This document shows positions 57,711 to 64,000 of a stretch of DNA of 64,000 nucleotides, piece after piece (the first letter of the stretch is position 1; the number at the start of each line of letters is the position of its first letter). A program made the position numbers and the translations under genes. The stretch is from Defluviitaleaceae bacterium. GTDB taxonomy: Bacteria; Bacillota; Clostridia; Lachnospirales; WQUN01. Under the pieces are notes generated by a model. That model saw only the letters and a list, made by a program, of their open reading frames with translations. It was not told the DNA's origin and made no database searches. The stretch is taken from NCBI GenBank assembly GCA_009786535.1, contig WQRX01000006.1, positions 21,885 to 85,884 on the forward strand, read 5' to 3'.

Positions 57711-58349
57711 TTACTCCTTTACCGTGCTTTTTACCATTAAGAGCGCACCTTTGATACCCGGCACTGCGCCCTTAATGAGCAGGAGATTTTTTTCCGCATC
57801 GGCACATACCACTTCAAGGTTTTGTACCGTAATTTTCTTTGCCCCCATGTGACCGGGCATTTTTTTGCCCTTGCGCACTTTACCCGGAGTCGTACCCGGA
57901 CCCATAGAACCCAAGCCCCTATGGTATTTTGAACCATGCGTCATAGGTCCGCGGGTTTGTCCGTGGCGCTTAATTGCGCCTTGAAAACCTTTACCTTTCG
58001 AGATACCGCTAATATCCACTTGGTCACCTGCGGCAAAGGTGTCGGCTTTAATTTCAGCGCCCACTTCAAGTGCGTCGCAATTGTTAAGGCGGAATTCTTT
58101 CAACACCTTATTCAACGAAGCACCGCTACCTAAATGCGCTTCGAAGTGACCACTCACGGCTTTGTTGATTTGCTTAGGCTTGCCTTCGCCAAAACCAACT
58201 TGCACTGCGGTGTAGCCGTCCTTCTCTTTGGTCTTTTTTTGCACAACCTTGCAAGGACCCGCCTCAAGCACGGTAACGGGTATCACCGTACCGTTTTCGG
58301 TGAAGATTTGGGTCATGCCCAGTTTTTTTGCTAATATCGCTTTTTCCAT
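57711..58349 (-). CDS. rplC: 50S ribosomal protein L3
   Basis: A 212-residue L3: [20 protein letters not shown] and [40 protein letters not shown]. Confidence 0.98.
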   Translation of the reverse strand: MEKAILAKKLGMTQIFTENGTVIPVTVLEAGPCKVVQKKTKEKDGYTAVQVGFGEGKPKQINKAVSGHFEAHLGSGASLNKVLKEFRLNNCDALEVGAEIKADTFAAGDQVDISGISKGKGFQGAIKRHGQTRGPMTHGSKYHRGLGSMGPGTTPGKVRKGKKMPGHMGAKKITVQNLEVVCADAEKNLLLIKGAVPGIKGALLMVKSTVKE

Positions 58350-58374
58350 GTCGCACCTCTACTTAAGTTACTGT

Positions 58375-58686
58375 TCATGTTACTTTTACGGTAATGCTTA
58401 CGCCGTCGGGCAGGTCCAGCCTTGTTAATGCGTCAACGGTTTTTTGCGTGGGCATAAGGATGTCGATTAACCGCTTGTGGGTGCGCATTTCGAATTGCTC
58501 GCGAGAGTCTTTATATTTATGGACGGCGCGAAGAATGGTGACAACCTCTTTACGGGTGGGGAGGGGTATCGGCCCCGAGATGGCAGCGCCCGTACGCTTT
58601 GCCGTTTCGATGATTTGCGCCACACTCTGGTCTATCAGTTTGTGGTCGTAAGCCTTCAAATTAATCCGTATTTTTTGGCTTGGCAT
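58375..58686 (-). CDS. rpsJ: 30S ribosomal protein S10
   Basis: A 103-residue S10, first gene of the cluster: [19 protein letters not shown] and [12 protein letters not shown]. Also NusE, partner of NusB in antitermination. Ribosome-binding site GGAGG. Confidence 0.98.
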   Translation of the reverse strand: MPSQKIRINLKAYDHKLIDQSVAQIIETAKRTGAAISGPIPLPTRKEVVTILRAVHKYKDSREQFEMRTHKRLIDILMPTQKTVDALTRLDLPDGVSITVKVT

Positions 58687-58766
58687 GGTGAACCTCCGTT
58701 ATTTACACGCAACCGGGCGTGTCGTGCTGCGCGGACATTTTCTTAGAATTTGGCCGACAAAGCGGG

Positions 58767-58795
58767 AGTATACAGCATGTCTTTACGGAATGCAA
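58767..58795 (-). promoter_or_regulatory. Promoter of the S10-spc-alpha operon
   Basis: Minus strand TTGCAT (58790-58795), 17 bases, TATACT (58767-58772), with leader of about 75 bases to rpsJ. No other good promoter was seen down to rplQ, so the 15-kb set may be one transcript. The leader is too short for the E. coli L4-binding structure. Confidence 0.75.
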
Positions 58796-58878
58796 CCCCT
58801 AATTTAAAAAAATTTTCATTGAAATAATTTGAACGGTGGGTTACCCTATATGAAATAGAACGAACGGGTAGGTGCATT

Positions 58879-59439
58879 GTGCCAGCGAACGCAGTAAATT
58901 ACACAGGGTGCGCCGTTTTGGTATATACCGACGGTGGTGAGTACATACAGAAAAGTGACGTACATGAATTTGATAAGGATTCATACCGTTTAAAGCTATG
59001 CGGCGGCATACCCGAAACATTAGCCGAGGGTGACATATGCTCATTATTAATTTTAACCGAACCCGCCCCGCGTGAATACAAAGGACTGGTAGAAATTTTT
59101 GATTACGAGCGCGTACTTTTGTTGCACCGCGGTCGTACAAAGGAGGCGCGCCTAACCAACCGATTCAAGGTTAATTTCCCCGCGCGCATCATATCATTAA
59201 TAAGACAGGACGAAATATACGAGTTGCATACCCCCGTGGAAGCACGCGTAGTAAACATAAGCCGCAGCGGGGTACGCATTTCCACCCACGGCAATGCATT
59301 GCGTTCCAACGACCGCATACAATTAAAAATTCAAGTAGACGACAGCGAAAAAAAATTGACCGCCATTGTCACCAATAAAATAGATACCGATGAAAACGTT
59401 GCCGAATACGGTTGCGGCTTGGTGGTGGAAAAGAAATGA
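58879..59439 (+). CDS. PilZ-domain cyclic-di-GMP receptor
   Basis: A 186-residue protein. The C-terminal PilZ domain has the RxxxR motif in ARLTNRFKVNFPARI (about 92-106) and the NxSxxG motif in VVNISRSGVRIS, so it should bind cyclic-di-GMP. The N-terminal 85 residues form a YcgR-like beta domain. GTG start. Overlaps the HD-GYP gene by four bases. Confidence 0.9.
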   Translation: MPANAVNYTGCAVLVYTDGGEYIQKSDVHEFDKDSYRLKLCGGIPETLAEGDICSLLILTEPAPREYKGLVEIFDYERVLLLHRGRTKEARLTNRFKVNFPARIISLIRQDEIYELHTPVEARVVNISRSGVRISTHGNALRSNDRIQLKIQVDDSEKKLTAIVTNKIDTDENVAEYGCGLVVEKK

Positions 59440-60506
59440 ACGAATTAACGTTGATTCCTGTTTTACTGGAAACATTAAAACCGGGAACGCTTGCGCCGGA
59501 CGATGTATACTCGCATAATTCCAGCCAAATGCTTATTAAGTGCGGCACATTAATTGACGAAAGAACTTTGGAGCGGGTAAAAAATTTAAACGATGGAAAG
59601 AAAACCGTTTTCCTGGCAGGGCTGCCCCCTGCGCCCACCGCGTTACCGCAGGCAGAAATGGAAGAACGCCGCAAAACACTGGAAAAAGAAACGGGCTACG
59701 ACGCACTTACCCACGAAACGGTGGATTTGCTTTCCGAAATTTCCACCAGCAAAAGTATTGAACGCAAGCAATTGCTAAAGGTGACGCACAGTTTAGCAGA
59801 CCGTATAAACGAGGCAAATTCGTCGGTTATATTGTCACTGGTAAACGCGCTTGCACCCGTAGATGAATATTTACAACGGCATTGCATTAACACGGCATTT
59901 CTGAACGGGTTAATGGGAACATGGATGGGACTAAAGCAGGAAGAAATTACGCGGCTTGCCTTAATCGGCTTGCTGCACGACTGCGGAAAGGCACTCATGC
60001 CGCCCAGCATTTTAAATGAATACCGTCGGCTAACGGTAACAGAATTTGAAGTAATAAAAACCCACCCAATGCGCAGTTATGAATTACTTGCCAATTTCCC
60101 GGAAGACATTCGCATGGCGGCGCGCGGGCATCACGAAAAAATGAACGGCAGAGGCTATCCCGACAATTTAAAAGGCAAGGATATTCCCTACGAATCCCGC
60201 GTTACTACCATTTCGGATATATACGATGCACTGGTCGCACAGCGCGCATATAAAGAACCACGCAGCCCGTTCAGCGTACTTGCACTGTTAAAGCGCGTAG
60301 CAGGGGACGAACTTGACCCCGCACTGGTCGATATTTTTTTAGAAAACATGCCGAAAGAGCTGGTAGGCAAACAGGTTGTACTTTCCAACGGAACGGTTGC
60401 GTTTGTGCGTTCGGTAGATATGGAAGACATGGAATACCCCGTTGTGGTACAATACGGCAACGAAATAAAAACCAGCGAAAGTTTGCATTGCACCTCAATG
60501 TACTAG
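59436..60506 (+). CDS. HD-GYP cyclic-di-GMP phosphodiesterase
   Basis: A 356-residue protein with HD motif LLHDCGKALMP (about 187-197) and the GYP motif HHEKMNGRGYPDNLKG (about 240-255). The first metal ligands in ITRLALIGLLHD are kept. An N-terminal domain of about 130 residues is of the type common in clostridial HD-GYP proteins. Together with the PilZ gene it forms a sense-and-degrade pair. The ATG overlapping the PilZ stop is the start. Confidence 0.92.
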   Translation: MNELTLIPVLLETLKPGTLAPDDVYSHNSSQMLIKCGTLIDERTLERVKNLNDGKKTVFLAGLPPAPTALPQAEMEERRKTLEKETGYDALTHETVDLLSEISTSKSIERKQLLKVTHSLADRINEANSSVILSLVNALAPVDEYLQRHCINTAFLNGLMGTWMGLKQEEITRLALIGLLHDCGKALMPPSILNEYRRLTVTEFEVIKTHPMRSYELLANFPEDIRMAARGHHEKMNGRGYPDNLKGKDIPYESRVTTISDIYDALVAQRAYKEPRSPFSVLALLKRVAGDELDPALVDIFLENMPKELVGKQVVLSNGTVAFVRSVDMEDMEYPVVVQYGNEIKTSESLHCTSMY

Positions 60507-60530
60507 GTATCAGCAGGAAGGAAGACGCAT

Positions 60531-61178
60531 ATGTTAAACCCCGTAGACATGATGAATGGCATAAAAAACAATATTTTAAGCCGCATTCCCAATGGAGAAA
60601 TGTTCATAAATCGCCCGCAAGGAGTGAGCGAAACGCCTTCGCTGGAAGAAGTGACACAACAAGCCGAAGCGGCGGGCATTTCTACCCCGTTTGTTGATTT
60701 ATTGCGCCAGTTTGGCGAAACTTCTGTTTCCAACGCCGATGCAAAGGAAGAAACACTGGACGACAGAATTAACCGCGAAATTCTCCTTGCCGCCGAGCGC
60801 CATAATTTAGACCCCGAGTTTATACGTGCCGTTATCCGCGCGGAAAGTAATTTCCGCCCCGATGTAGTATCCAGCGCGGGCGCAATGGGGCTTATGCAAC
60901 TCATGCCCGGTACGGCCGCTTCCCTTGGCGTAACCGACCCGTTTGATATTGCGCAAAATATTGACGGCGGAAGCCGCTACCTGCGCAGAATGCTTGACCT
61001 GTTTAACGGCGACACCCAGCTTGCCCTTGCCGCTTACAACGCGGGCGCGGGCGCGGTACAGCGCCACGGTGGCATTCCCCCCTTCCGCGAAACGCAAACC
61101 TTTGTACCCCGCGTACATGGCTTTTGGGAAGAAAACCTGCTAAACCAATACCGTGCATCATCCCGATTTGGTTCATAA
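60531..61178 (+). CDS. Lytic transglycosylase (SLT domain)
   Basis: A 215-residue protein. The SLT domain (about 78-210) has the catalytic Glu105 in [14 protein letters not shown], then [19 protein letters not shown] and [14 protein letters not shown]. The first 75 residues are hydrophilic with no clear signal peptide. It cuts peptidoglycan; placed after cyclic-di-GMP genes, it may help flagellum or pilus insertion (inference). Confidence 0.9.
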   Translation: MLNPVDMMNGIKNNILSRIPNGEMFINRPQGVSETPSLEEVTQQAEAAGISTPFVDLLRQFGETSVSNADAKEETLDDRINREILLAAERHNLDPEFIRAVIRAESNFRPDVVSSAGAMGLMQLMPGTAASLGVTDPFDIAQNIDGGSRYLRRMLDLFNGDTQLALAAYNAGAGAVQRHGGIPPFRETQTFVPRVHGFWEENLLNQYRASSRFGS

Positions 61179-61203
61179 TTTGGGCTGCATTTAAAAAATG
61201 TTA

Positions 61204-61233
61204 TTGACAGGCTTTACGCCGTTGTGGTATCTT
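61204..61233 (+). promoter_or_regulatory. Promoter for the tRNA-Thr region
   Basis: TTGACA (61204-61209), 18 bases, TATCTT (61228-61233). It overlaps the terminator of the transglycosylase gene and is placed to transcribe the broken and perhaps the intact tRNA-Thr. Confidence 0.5.
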
Positions 61234-61251
61234 CCACTTCGGCGTTTTTTT
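61216..61251 (+). terminator. Terminator after the transglycosylase gene
   Basis: Stem ACGCCG-tt-GTGG / CCAC-tt-CGGCGT with a T7 run. Confidence 0.85.
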
Positions 61252-61268
61252 GCGCCGTCGTATGAATT

Positions 61269-61310
61269 GCTGCTGTAGCTCAAATGGTAGAGCGCGTCCT
61301 TGGTAAGGCG
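61269..61310 (+). pseudogene. tRNA-Thr 5' half (broken tRNA)
   Basis: GCTGCTG acceptor strand, GCTC/GAGC D stem, and anticodon loop TTGGTAA are intact, but past GG the sequence no longer makes an anticodon 3' stem, T arm or TTC loop. The 12-base core TCCTTGGTAAGG (61297-61308) is shared with the intact tRNA-Thr 145 bases on. It looks like a tRNA cut at its anticodon arm by integration. Confidence 0.7.
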
Positions 61311-61330
61311 TAATATCAGCCTTGTGTGGG

Positions 61331-61360
61331 TGACAGCAAATGTTAAAGTTTTGACAGCAA
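61331..61360 (+). repeat. Pair of TGACAGCAA motifs (putative integrase arm sites, left)
   Basis: TGACAGCAA at 61331-61339 and 61352-61360, 21 bases apart (two helical turns). Inverted copies occur at 61526 and 61538. Confidence 0.55.
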
Positions 61361-61414
61361 TTTCAGTTCCAAATGAGTAAGGCATACCGCCAAACCCAGT
61401 TAAAATCAACATCC

Positions 61415-61486
61415 GCTCTCATAACTCAGGGGTAGAGTACCTCCTTGGTAAGGAGGAAGTCGGCAGTTCAAATCTGCTTGAGAGCT
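61415..61486 (+). tRNA. tRNA-Thr (anticodon GGT)
   Basis: A 72-base cloverleaf: acceptor GCTCTCA / TGAGAGC, D stem ACTC/GAGT, anticodon stem CCTCC/GGAGG with loop TTGGTAA, T stem GGCAG/CTGCT and loop TTCAAAT. No CCA is encoded. Confidence 0.9.
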
Positions 61487-61525
61487 TAGGGTTTTCCCCG
61501 CTAGAACCCCCTAAAATTATCGGCG

Positions 61526-61546
61526 TTGCTGTCAAAATTGCTGTCA
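61526..61546 (-). repeat. Pair of inverted TTGCTGTCA motifs (putative integrase arm sites, right)
   Basis: TTGCTGTCA at 61526-61534 and 61538-61546, 12 bases apart, inverted to the left pair. Both pairs lie 80-115 bases from the anticodon core of the intact tRNA-Thr, a P-core-P' like layout. Confidence 0.55.
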
Positions 61547-61566
61547 ATTTTAGAGGGTCGGGTTGT

Positions 61567-61599
61567 CCGTCAGACTGTCGAAGAGTCTGGCGGATTTTT
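61567..61599 (+). terminator. Terminator after tRNA-Thr
   Basis: CCG-t-CAGACT / AGTCTG-g-CGG stem then ATTTTT. The complementary strand encodes the last residues of the integrase. Confidence 0.7.
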
Positions 61600-62820
61600 C
61601 TTTGTCAGACCTTTAAACGCTCCATCCAGGGTGCGGGCGGTTTGTTTGTAAACTTCATCGTCAACGACATGGGAATACAGGTCGAGGGTCGTACTTACAC
61701 GGGTATGCCCCATGAGGTTGGCTACTATTTTGGGGTTCTCCCGTTGCTCCAGCAGGATGGTCGCGTAGGTGTGTCTGAAGGTATATAAAGAAATTTTTTC
61801 ATTTTGCAACCCGTGACGCTTTTTAAACCGTTCCAAGTTACTACGCAAGCCGGAGTATGTCCTCATTTCCCCGGTGGTGGTGTTTGGAAAAACAAATGCA
61901 CTGTGGATGTCGTTGGCTTTACAGTAATGCTTCCATTCTTGGAGAGCTTCGACAACGGCATCCGGCATTACAATGGTGCGGACACTTTTGGGTGTTTTGG
62001 TCTTGCCTATCTTCACACCCTTTGATATTACGTTGCCTTCACTATCAAATTCGCGGGTACGGTTTACGGCCTGTTTAACCGAAATGGACTTGTTTTCGAT
62101 GTTGATGTTTTCCCACACCAGCGCAATTAGTTCTTGCGGCCTAAGCCCGGTGAGCGTGAATGTAATTATGATGGGCTTTAAAATGGGATTCTCCATCACC
62201 TGAGCCATCACATTTTCGCGTATCTCCGGGCGCAAAGCCTTACCGCTTTTCTCGCTACTACTCTTACCGCCTGCCTTGCGAACGACAACATCTTCCACCG
62301 GGTTGGATGTAACATAGTTCTGCTTCATGGCGTATTTGAAGAAGTTGTTAAGCAAATATTTCATCTTCCCAATGAAGTCAGCAGAAAGCCCTGTCTTGGT
62401 CTTTGCGTTAAAAAACCGCTGTAATCGCTTGGTGTCCACGTCTTTAATGTCGAACTTCCCAAACTCCGGGAACAGGTGATTCCGCATCATCATGCGTCGA
62501 TGTTCTTCTGTAACACTGGCAAGCCCCGGGGCTATGAAGATGTCGAACCATTCTTTGCACAATATTTGAAAGCCTGTGTCGTCCCGTGCGGAAACATTGG
62601 TGTACCCCTTTACATAGACTTCGTTGGTCTTTTCAGCAACCTTGGCGGCCACCTCATTACGGGTTTTTCCGTATACGGTGGTGCGTATGGGTCTGCCGTC
62701 CGTTTTGTAACCTGTGATGACTGCTCCGGCCCAGCGTCCGTCTTTACGTTGGTAAATTGAGCCTTCGTTATTACCACGGCGGCCCGCCTTGCTTTTTGAT
62801 TTTTTTATTTGCTGTGGCAT
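61570..62820 (-). CDS. Tyrosine-type integrase
   Basis: A 416-residue integrase. Residues 16-70 are an AP2-like arm-binding domain (NEGSIYQRKDGRWAGAVITG), 85-180 the core-binding domain, and the rest catalytic: Arg227 in TGLRPQELIALVW, Lys near 278, Arg349 in LYTFRHTYAT (Tyr at the usual His), His372, and nucleophile Tyr382 in TTLDLYSHV. This is the Tn916/phage type. The stop points at tRNA-Thr, as usual for tRNA-integrated elements. The next gene away from the edge is a small DNA-binding protein. Confidence 0.95.
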   Translation of the reverse strand: MPQQIKKSKSKAGRRGNNEGSIYQRKDGRWAGAVITGYKTDGRPIRTTVYGKTRNEVAAKVAEKTNEVYVKGYTNVSARDDTGFQILCKEWFDIFIAPGLASVTEEHRRMMMRNHLFPEFGKFDIKDVDTKRLQRFFNAKTKTGLSADFIGKMKYLLNNFFKYAMKQNYVTSNPVEDVVVRKAGGKSSSEKSGKALRPEIRENVMAQVMENPILKPIIITFTLTGLRPQELIALVWENINIENKSISVKQAVNRTREFDSEGNVISKGVKIGKTKTPKSVRTIVMPDAVVEALQEWKHYCKANDIHSAFVFPNTTTGEMRTYSGLRSNLERFKKRHGLQNEKISLYTFRHTYATILLEQRENPKIVANLMGHTRVSTTLDLYSHVVDDEVYKQTARTLDGAFKGLTKKNPPDSSTV

Positions 62821-62915
62821 TATTGCATCCTCCTAAAATGCCTCGCCACGAAGTTTATCTGTAGTAAACAGTATAACTTCGTAGCTTTAGGCATGTCAAC
62901 GGACTTGGGTGGTCT

Positions 62916-63179
62916 TTATGCGTACATATCGCTGTCTTTCAGCGACCATAATGCGAAGGCTATTACGCTTACGACCTTACGGTTTCCGACTTCGATTGTT
63001 GGGAAGGCGGTGTTGTTGATGAGTTGGCGGGCGTTGTTTTTGCCGATGCCCATGATGGAAACAAGGTCGTCACAGCTTAGGTAGTCCTTTCCATACTTCT
63101 CGGAAAGCCGCCTGGCTTCCAGGGCGGCGGCTACGCCAAATTCGGAGCTTATATTACAAACGTCTCGCATGGCATTCAT
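62916..63179 (-). CDS. Small helix-turn-helix protein, excisionase-like
   Basis: An 87-residue protein. YLSCDDLVSIMGIGKNNARQ, then FPTIEVGNRKVVSV match the winged-helix of small excisionase/regulator proteins. The ATG overlaps the stop of the FtsK-like gene (ATGA), so the start there is preferred over longer frames. Likely directs excision with the integrase. The 95 bases to the integrase hold a possible leader only. Confidence 0.7.
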   Translation of the reverse strand: MNAMRDVCNISSEFGVAAALEARRLSEKYGKDYLSCDDLVSIMGIGKNNARQLINNTAFPTIEVGNRKVVSVIAFALWSLKDSDMYA

Positions 63180-64000
63180 TGACCCGCACCCCCTTGCTTC
63201 GCACACTTTGTATTGAGAGCTTCTTGGATTTGTTCTACGGTATAACCATGTTTGTCGAACAAGCCTAGAACCTCTTCCGACAAGTCCTCGTAACAAGTTA
63301 CAAGTACATCTCTCGGTTGTTTGGCAAATTTGTCTGTAATAATCCCCATCACATAGAGAGTGTCAATGATTTTGCTTGCACGCTTCCCAACTCGGAAATG
63401 TTGCTGTATAAGATGAGTGGAAGTTTTCTGGTGTTGTATGACCCAAAAGATAATTGCGGTCAATTCCTTATCCGCCGTATCTACAACAAGTTCATCAACA
63501 ACTACCCCATCAGCAACGATGGGCAGATGCAGCGTTTCGGGTTTCCTTATTTCCAATTTCTCAATATCATCATAACCTGAAGGGGTGGTATGGAGTATTT
63601 GTTCTATTTCTTCATCTGTTACCCACGAACCTTGAAGGTGCATGATTTTGCCATCTGACTTGAAAAGCATAGCCCCTTTCTCTTCCAGCTTTTCAGCCCC
63701 GGGAACGCCCAGTGCCGCAGATGAATTGTGGTGTTTCGCGCATCTAAAAGCAATTCGGGACTCAATCAAGTTCACATTGACCTTGGTTGTTTTCAATGTA
63801 GGGTTATGAGAGGCGAGAACCAGAATAATTTTGGCTTTACGTCCCTTGCGTATGAGACTGTCGAGCGCAGAAGCGAATCTTGTTGCATCTTCCTTCTCGG
63901 TAATATTTGAAATCGTGTCATCAAACTCGTCTATTACGCAGACGAGGAACGGCAGGCTTTGGCAAGCATCTTCCCCAATCTCGTCCCTGTGATTCATTTC
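63176..64000 (-). CDS. FtsK/SpoIIIE-type DNA translocase, C-terminal part (cut by window edge)
   Basis: The frame is open to the right edge; the visible 274 or so residues include Walker B LVCVIDEFDD, the segment IILVLASHNPTLKTTKVNV, FRCAKHHNSSAALGVPGAEK, and a C-terminal winged-helix resembling the gamma domain (HLIQQHFRVGKRASKIIDTL). The upstream Walker A lies outside the window. On an integrated element this is probably a conjugative DNA pump rather than the cell-division FtsK. Confidence 0.8.
   Translation of the reverse strand, partial: EMNHRDEIGEDACQSLPFLVCVIDEFDDTISNITEKEDATRFASALDSLIRKGRKAKIILVLASHNPTLKTTKVNVNLIESRIAFRCAKHHNSSAALGVPGAEKLEEKGAMLFKSDGKIMHLQGSWVTDEEIEQILHTTPSGYDDIEKLEIRKPETLHLPIVADGVVVDELVVDTADKELTAIIFWVIQHQKTSTHLIQQHFRVGKRASKIIDTLYVMGIITDKFAKQPRDVLVTCYEDLSEEVLGLFDKHGYTVEQIQEALNTKCAKQGGAGQ

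Noticed and set aside
58687..58766. L4-type autoregulatory leader of the S10 operon
   Set aside because: Leader of about 75 bases with no matching multi-stem structure.
61269..61338. Second functional tRNA-Thr
   Set aside because: The acceptor ends can pair weakly, but the T arm does not fold and the TTC loop is missing.

Overview
The window looks like the chromosome of a Gram-positive, obligately anaerobic, amino-acid-fermenting Bacillota, class Clostridia (inference). Supporting signs are the gene order of the S10-spc-alpha ribosomal operon, with a KOW-domain gene between map and infA, a zinc-type S14 and a long L17. Others are lipoprotein exports with no outer-membrane genes, and a complete methylaspartate route of glutamate fermentation beside a tyrosine phenol-lyase. 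CheV, PilZ and HD-GYP genes indicate a motile cell that uses cyclic-di-GMP. Base composition looks close to 50 percent GC. I cannot name the species.

Layout. (1) 1-15890, minus strand: one long probable operon. It starts with an oligopeptide/dipeptide ABC importer (binding lipoprotein, two permeases, two ATPases). It continues with a small membrane protein, an S41-peptidase-like membrane protein, an RCC1-repeat lipoprotein, a giant FtsX-type permease with its ATPase, a MoxR ATPase and the start of a DUF58 gene. The OppC-type permease carries a complete seven-repeat RCC1 propeller between its first two membrane segments, and the OppF-type ATPase carries an insert of about 190 residues. (2) 16000-19065: tyrosine phenol-lyase with a perfect palindrome in its leader and a toxin-antitoxin-like pair directly downstream, a tRNA-Met gene, and a solitary DNA methyltransferase whose 3' end runs through that tRNA. 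(3) 19248-29059: a MerR regulator with an operator-type promoter, a mesaconase/fumarase whose alpha subunit is fused to a cysteine-rich domain, and, divergently, glmS-mutL-glmE-mal followed by AtuA-like, DUF4387 and P-loop genes. Together these could take glutamate through methylaspartate and mesaconate to citramalate. (4) 29148-42488: an exported protein, cheV with a SWIM-SNF2 helicase, tsaE-tsaB-rimI-lon-like, a hypothetical gene with an elaborate leader, a membrane pseudokinase/propeller protein divergent from an ECF sigma factor, and tRNA-Tyr. (5) 42666-58795: the ribosomal operon rpsJ to rplQ from one clear promoter, including rpmJ, with adk absent, followed by a PilO-like gene. (6) 58879-61178: PilZ, HD-GYP and lytic transglycosylase. 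(7) 61204-64000: the edge of an integrated element, with a broken and an intact tRNA-Thr, repeated arm-type motifs, a tyrosine integrase, a small DNA-binding protein and an FtsK-type ATPase cut by the window end.

Most novel candidates are the RCC1-fused peptide permease and its operon, the cysteine-rich/mesaconase fusion with the uncharacterised tail of the glutamate operon, the pseudokinase with an outside propeller, and the tRNA-Thr attachment region. Family names come from recognising sequence motifs; no database search was run.
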